Positions 33,350-33,547 of a stretch of DNA of 33,547 bases are shown here, in pieces; the first letter of the stretch is position 1; each line of letters opens with the position of its first letter. Source of the stretch: an uncultured Oscillospiraceae bacterium (GTDB taxonomy: Bacteria; Bacillota; Clostridia; Oscillospirales; Ruminococcaceae); assembly GCA_905212515.1 (NCBI GenBank), contig CAJMEU010000007.1, positions 1 through 33,547 on the forward strand, given 5' to 3'. The notes under the pieces were generated by a model that saw only the letters and a program-made list of their open reading frames with translations, was not told where the DNA came from and searched no databases. The position numbers and the translations under genes were made by a program.

Positions 33350-33547
33350 ATGGCATTGATCGTACAGAAGTTTGGAGGCAGCTCCGTGCGCGACCGAGAG
33401 CGCATCATGAATGTGGCGCGTATCGTGGCGAACACGCGTGCCGCCGGCAACGACGTGGTGGTGGTGGTTTCGGCCCCGGGGGGCAACCCCGCCGACGAGG
33501 AACACAAAGGGAACGCGCCCGCCCCCCGCCCCACCCCACGGGCAAAT
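33350..33547 (+). CDS. lysC: Aspartate kinase, 3' truncated by window end
   Basis: The 66 visible codons start at ATG 33350 after AAGGGGAG. LIVQKFGGSSV (residues 3-13) is the aspartate-kinase nucleotide-binding opening, and ERIMNVARIVANTRAAGNDVVVVVSA continues as expected. From residue ~41 (after VVVVVSA) the chain departs from the family: the normal MGxTTDxL block is missing and C-rich sequence follows. This looks like a poor-quality contig end rather than biology. The enzyme phosphorylates aspartate, the first step toward lysine, methionine and threonine. Confidence 0.88.
   Translation, partial: MALIVQKFGGSSVRDRERIMNVARIVANTRAAGNDVVVVVSAPGGNPADEEHKGNAPAPRPTPRAN

Overview
The window looks like a chromosomal contig from a high-GC anaerobic gut Firmicute of the Oscillospiraceae/Ruminococcaceae type. 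This is inferred from sigma-A type promoters, a CIRCE/HrcA operator, strong Shine-Dalgarno sites, Gram-positive envelope proteins (lipoprotein adaptor, VanY-like peptidase, class A PBP), a UPF0735-type ACT protein next to hom, and short intergenic gaps closed by GC hairpin terminators. Species cannot be assigned from sequence reading alone. No rRNA, tRNA, CRISPR array or intact mobile element was found.

Region 1 (1-5262) carries a scavenging locus: the end of an M20 amidohydrolase, an AbgT-family transporter, an AbgB-like p-aminobenzoyl-glutamate hydrolase subunit and a YitT-family membrane protein. It is followed by a decayed IS66 transposase tail (about 5264-5422). To the eye, base composition and codon choice change across this scar, so the left part may be an acquired island (or, less likely, an assembly join).

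Region 2 (5554-8913) is a four-gene operon: a THUMP-type RNA methyltransferase, a zinc-ribbon membrane protein, a SAM methyltransferase and a GNAT acetyltransferase. It converges through a bidirectional terminator on htpG. htpG has a textbook sigma-A promoter and a perfect CIRCE operator, but it is broken by one in-frame TAG at codon 111.

Region 3 (10984-18736) holds four single-gene units, each closed by its own hairpin terminator: a VanY-type D,D-carboxypeptidase behind a ~450-residue disordered cytoplasmic arm, a beta-trefoil lectin-like protein with a histone-H1-like Lys/Ala/Pro tail, a GT2-GtrA-acyltransferase three-part fusion, and a P-type cation ATPase.

Region 4 (18782-22740) is a MacA/MacB (YknXYZ-like) efflux operon: lipoprotein adaptor, ATPase and FtsX-type permease.

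Region 5 (27273 down to 22756, minus strand) is the most interesting part: a compact operon of FkbH-like glyceryl-ACP synthase, acyl carrier protein, MaoC-like hydratase, short-chain dehydrogenase and GNAT-like acyltransferase. It has no ketosynthase or acyl-ligase. The arrangement suggests that a three-carbon unit from glycolysis is loaded on a private ACP, reshaped, and transferred to an unknown acceptor. A 225-bp, highly structured non-coding element with inverted ends sits inside this operon between the ACP and MaoC genes.

Region 6 (27313-33547) has a glyoxalase-like VOC protein, a class A penicillin-binding protein, and the threonine branch: UPF0735 ACT protein, hom, thrB and the start of an aspartate kinase gene cut by the window end. 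The last ~80 bases look unreliable.
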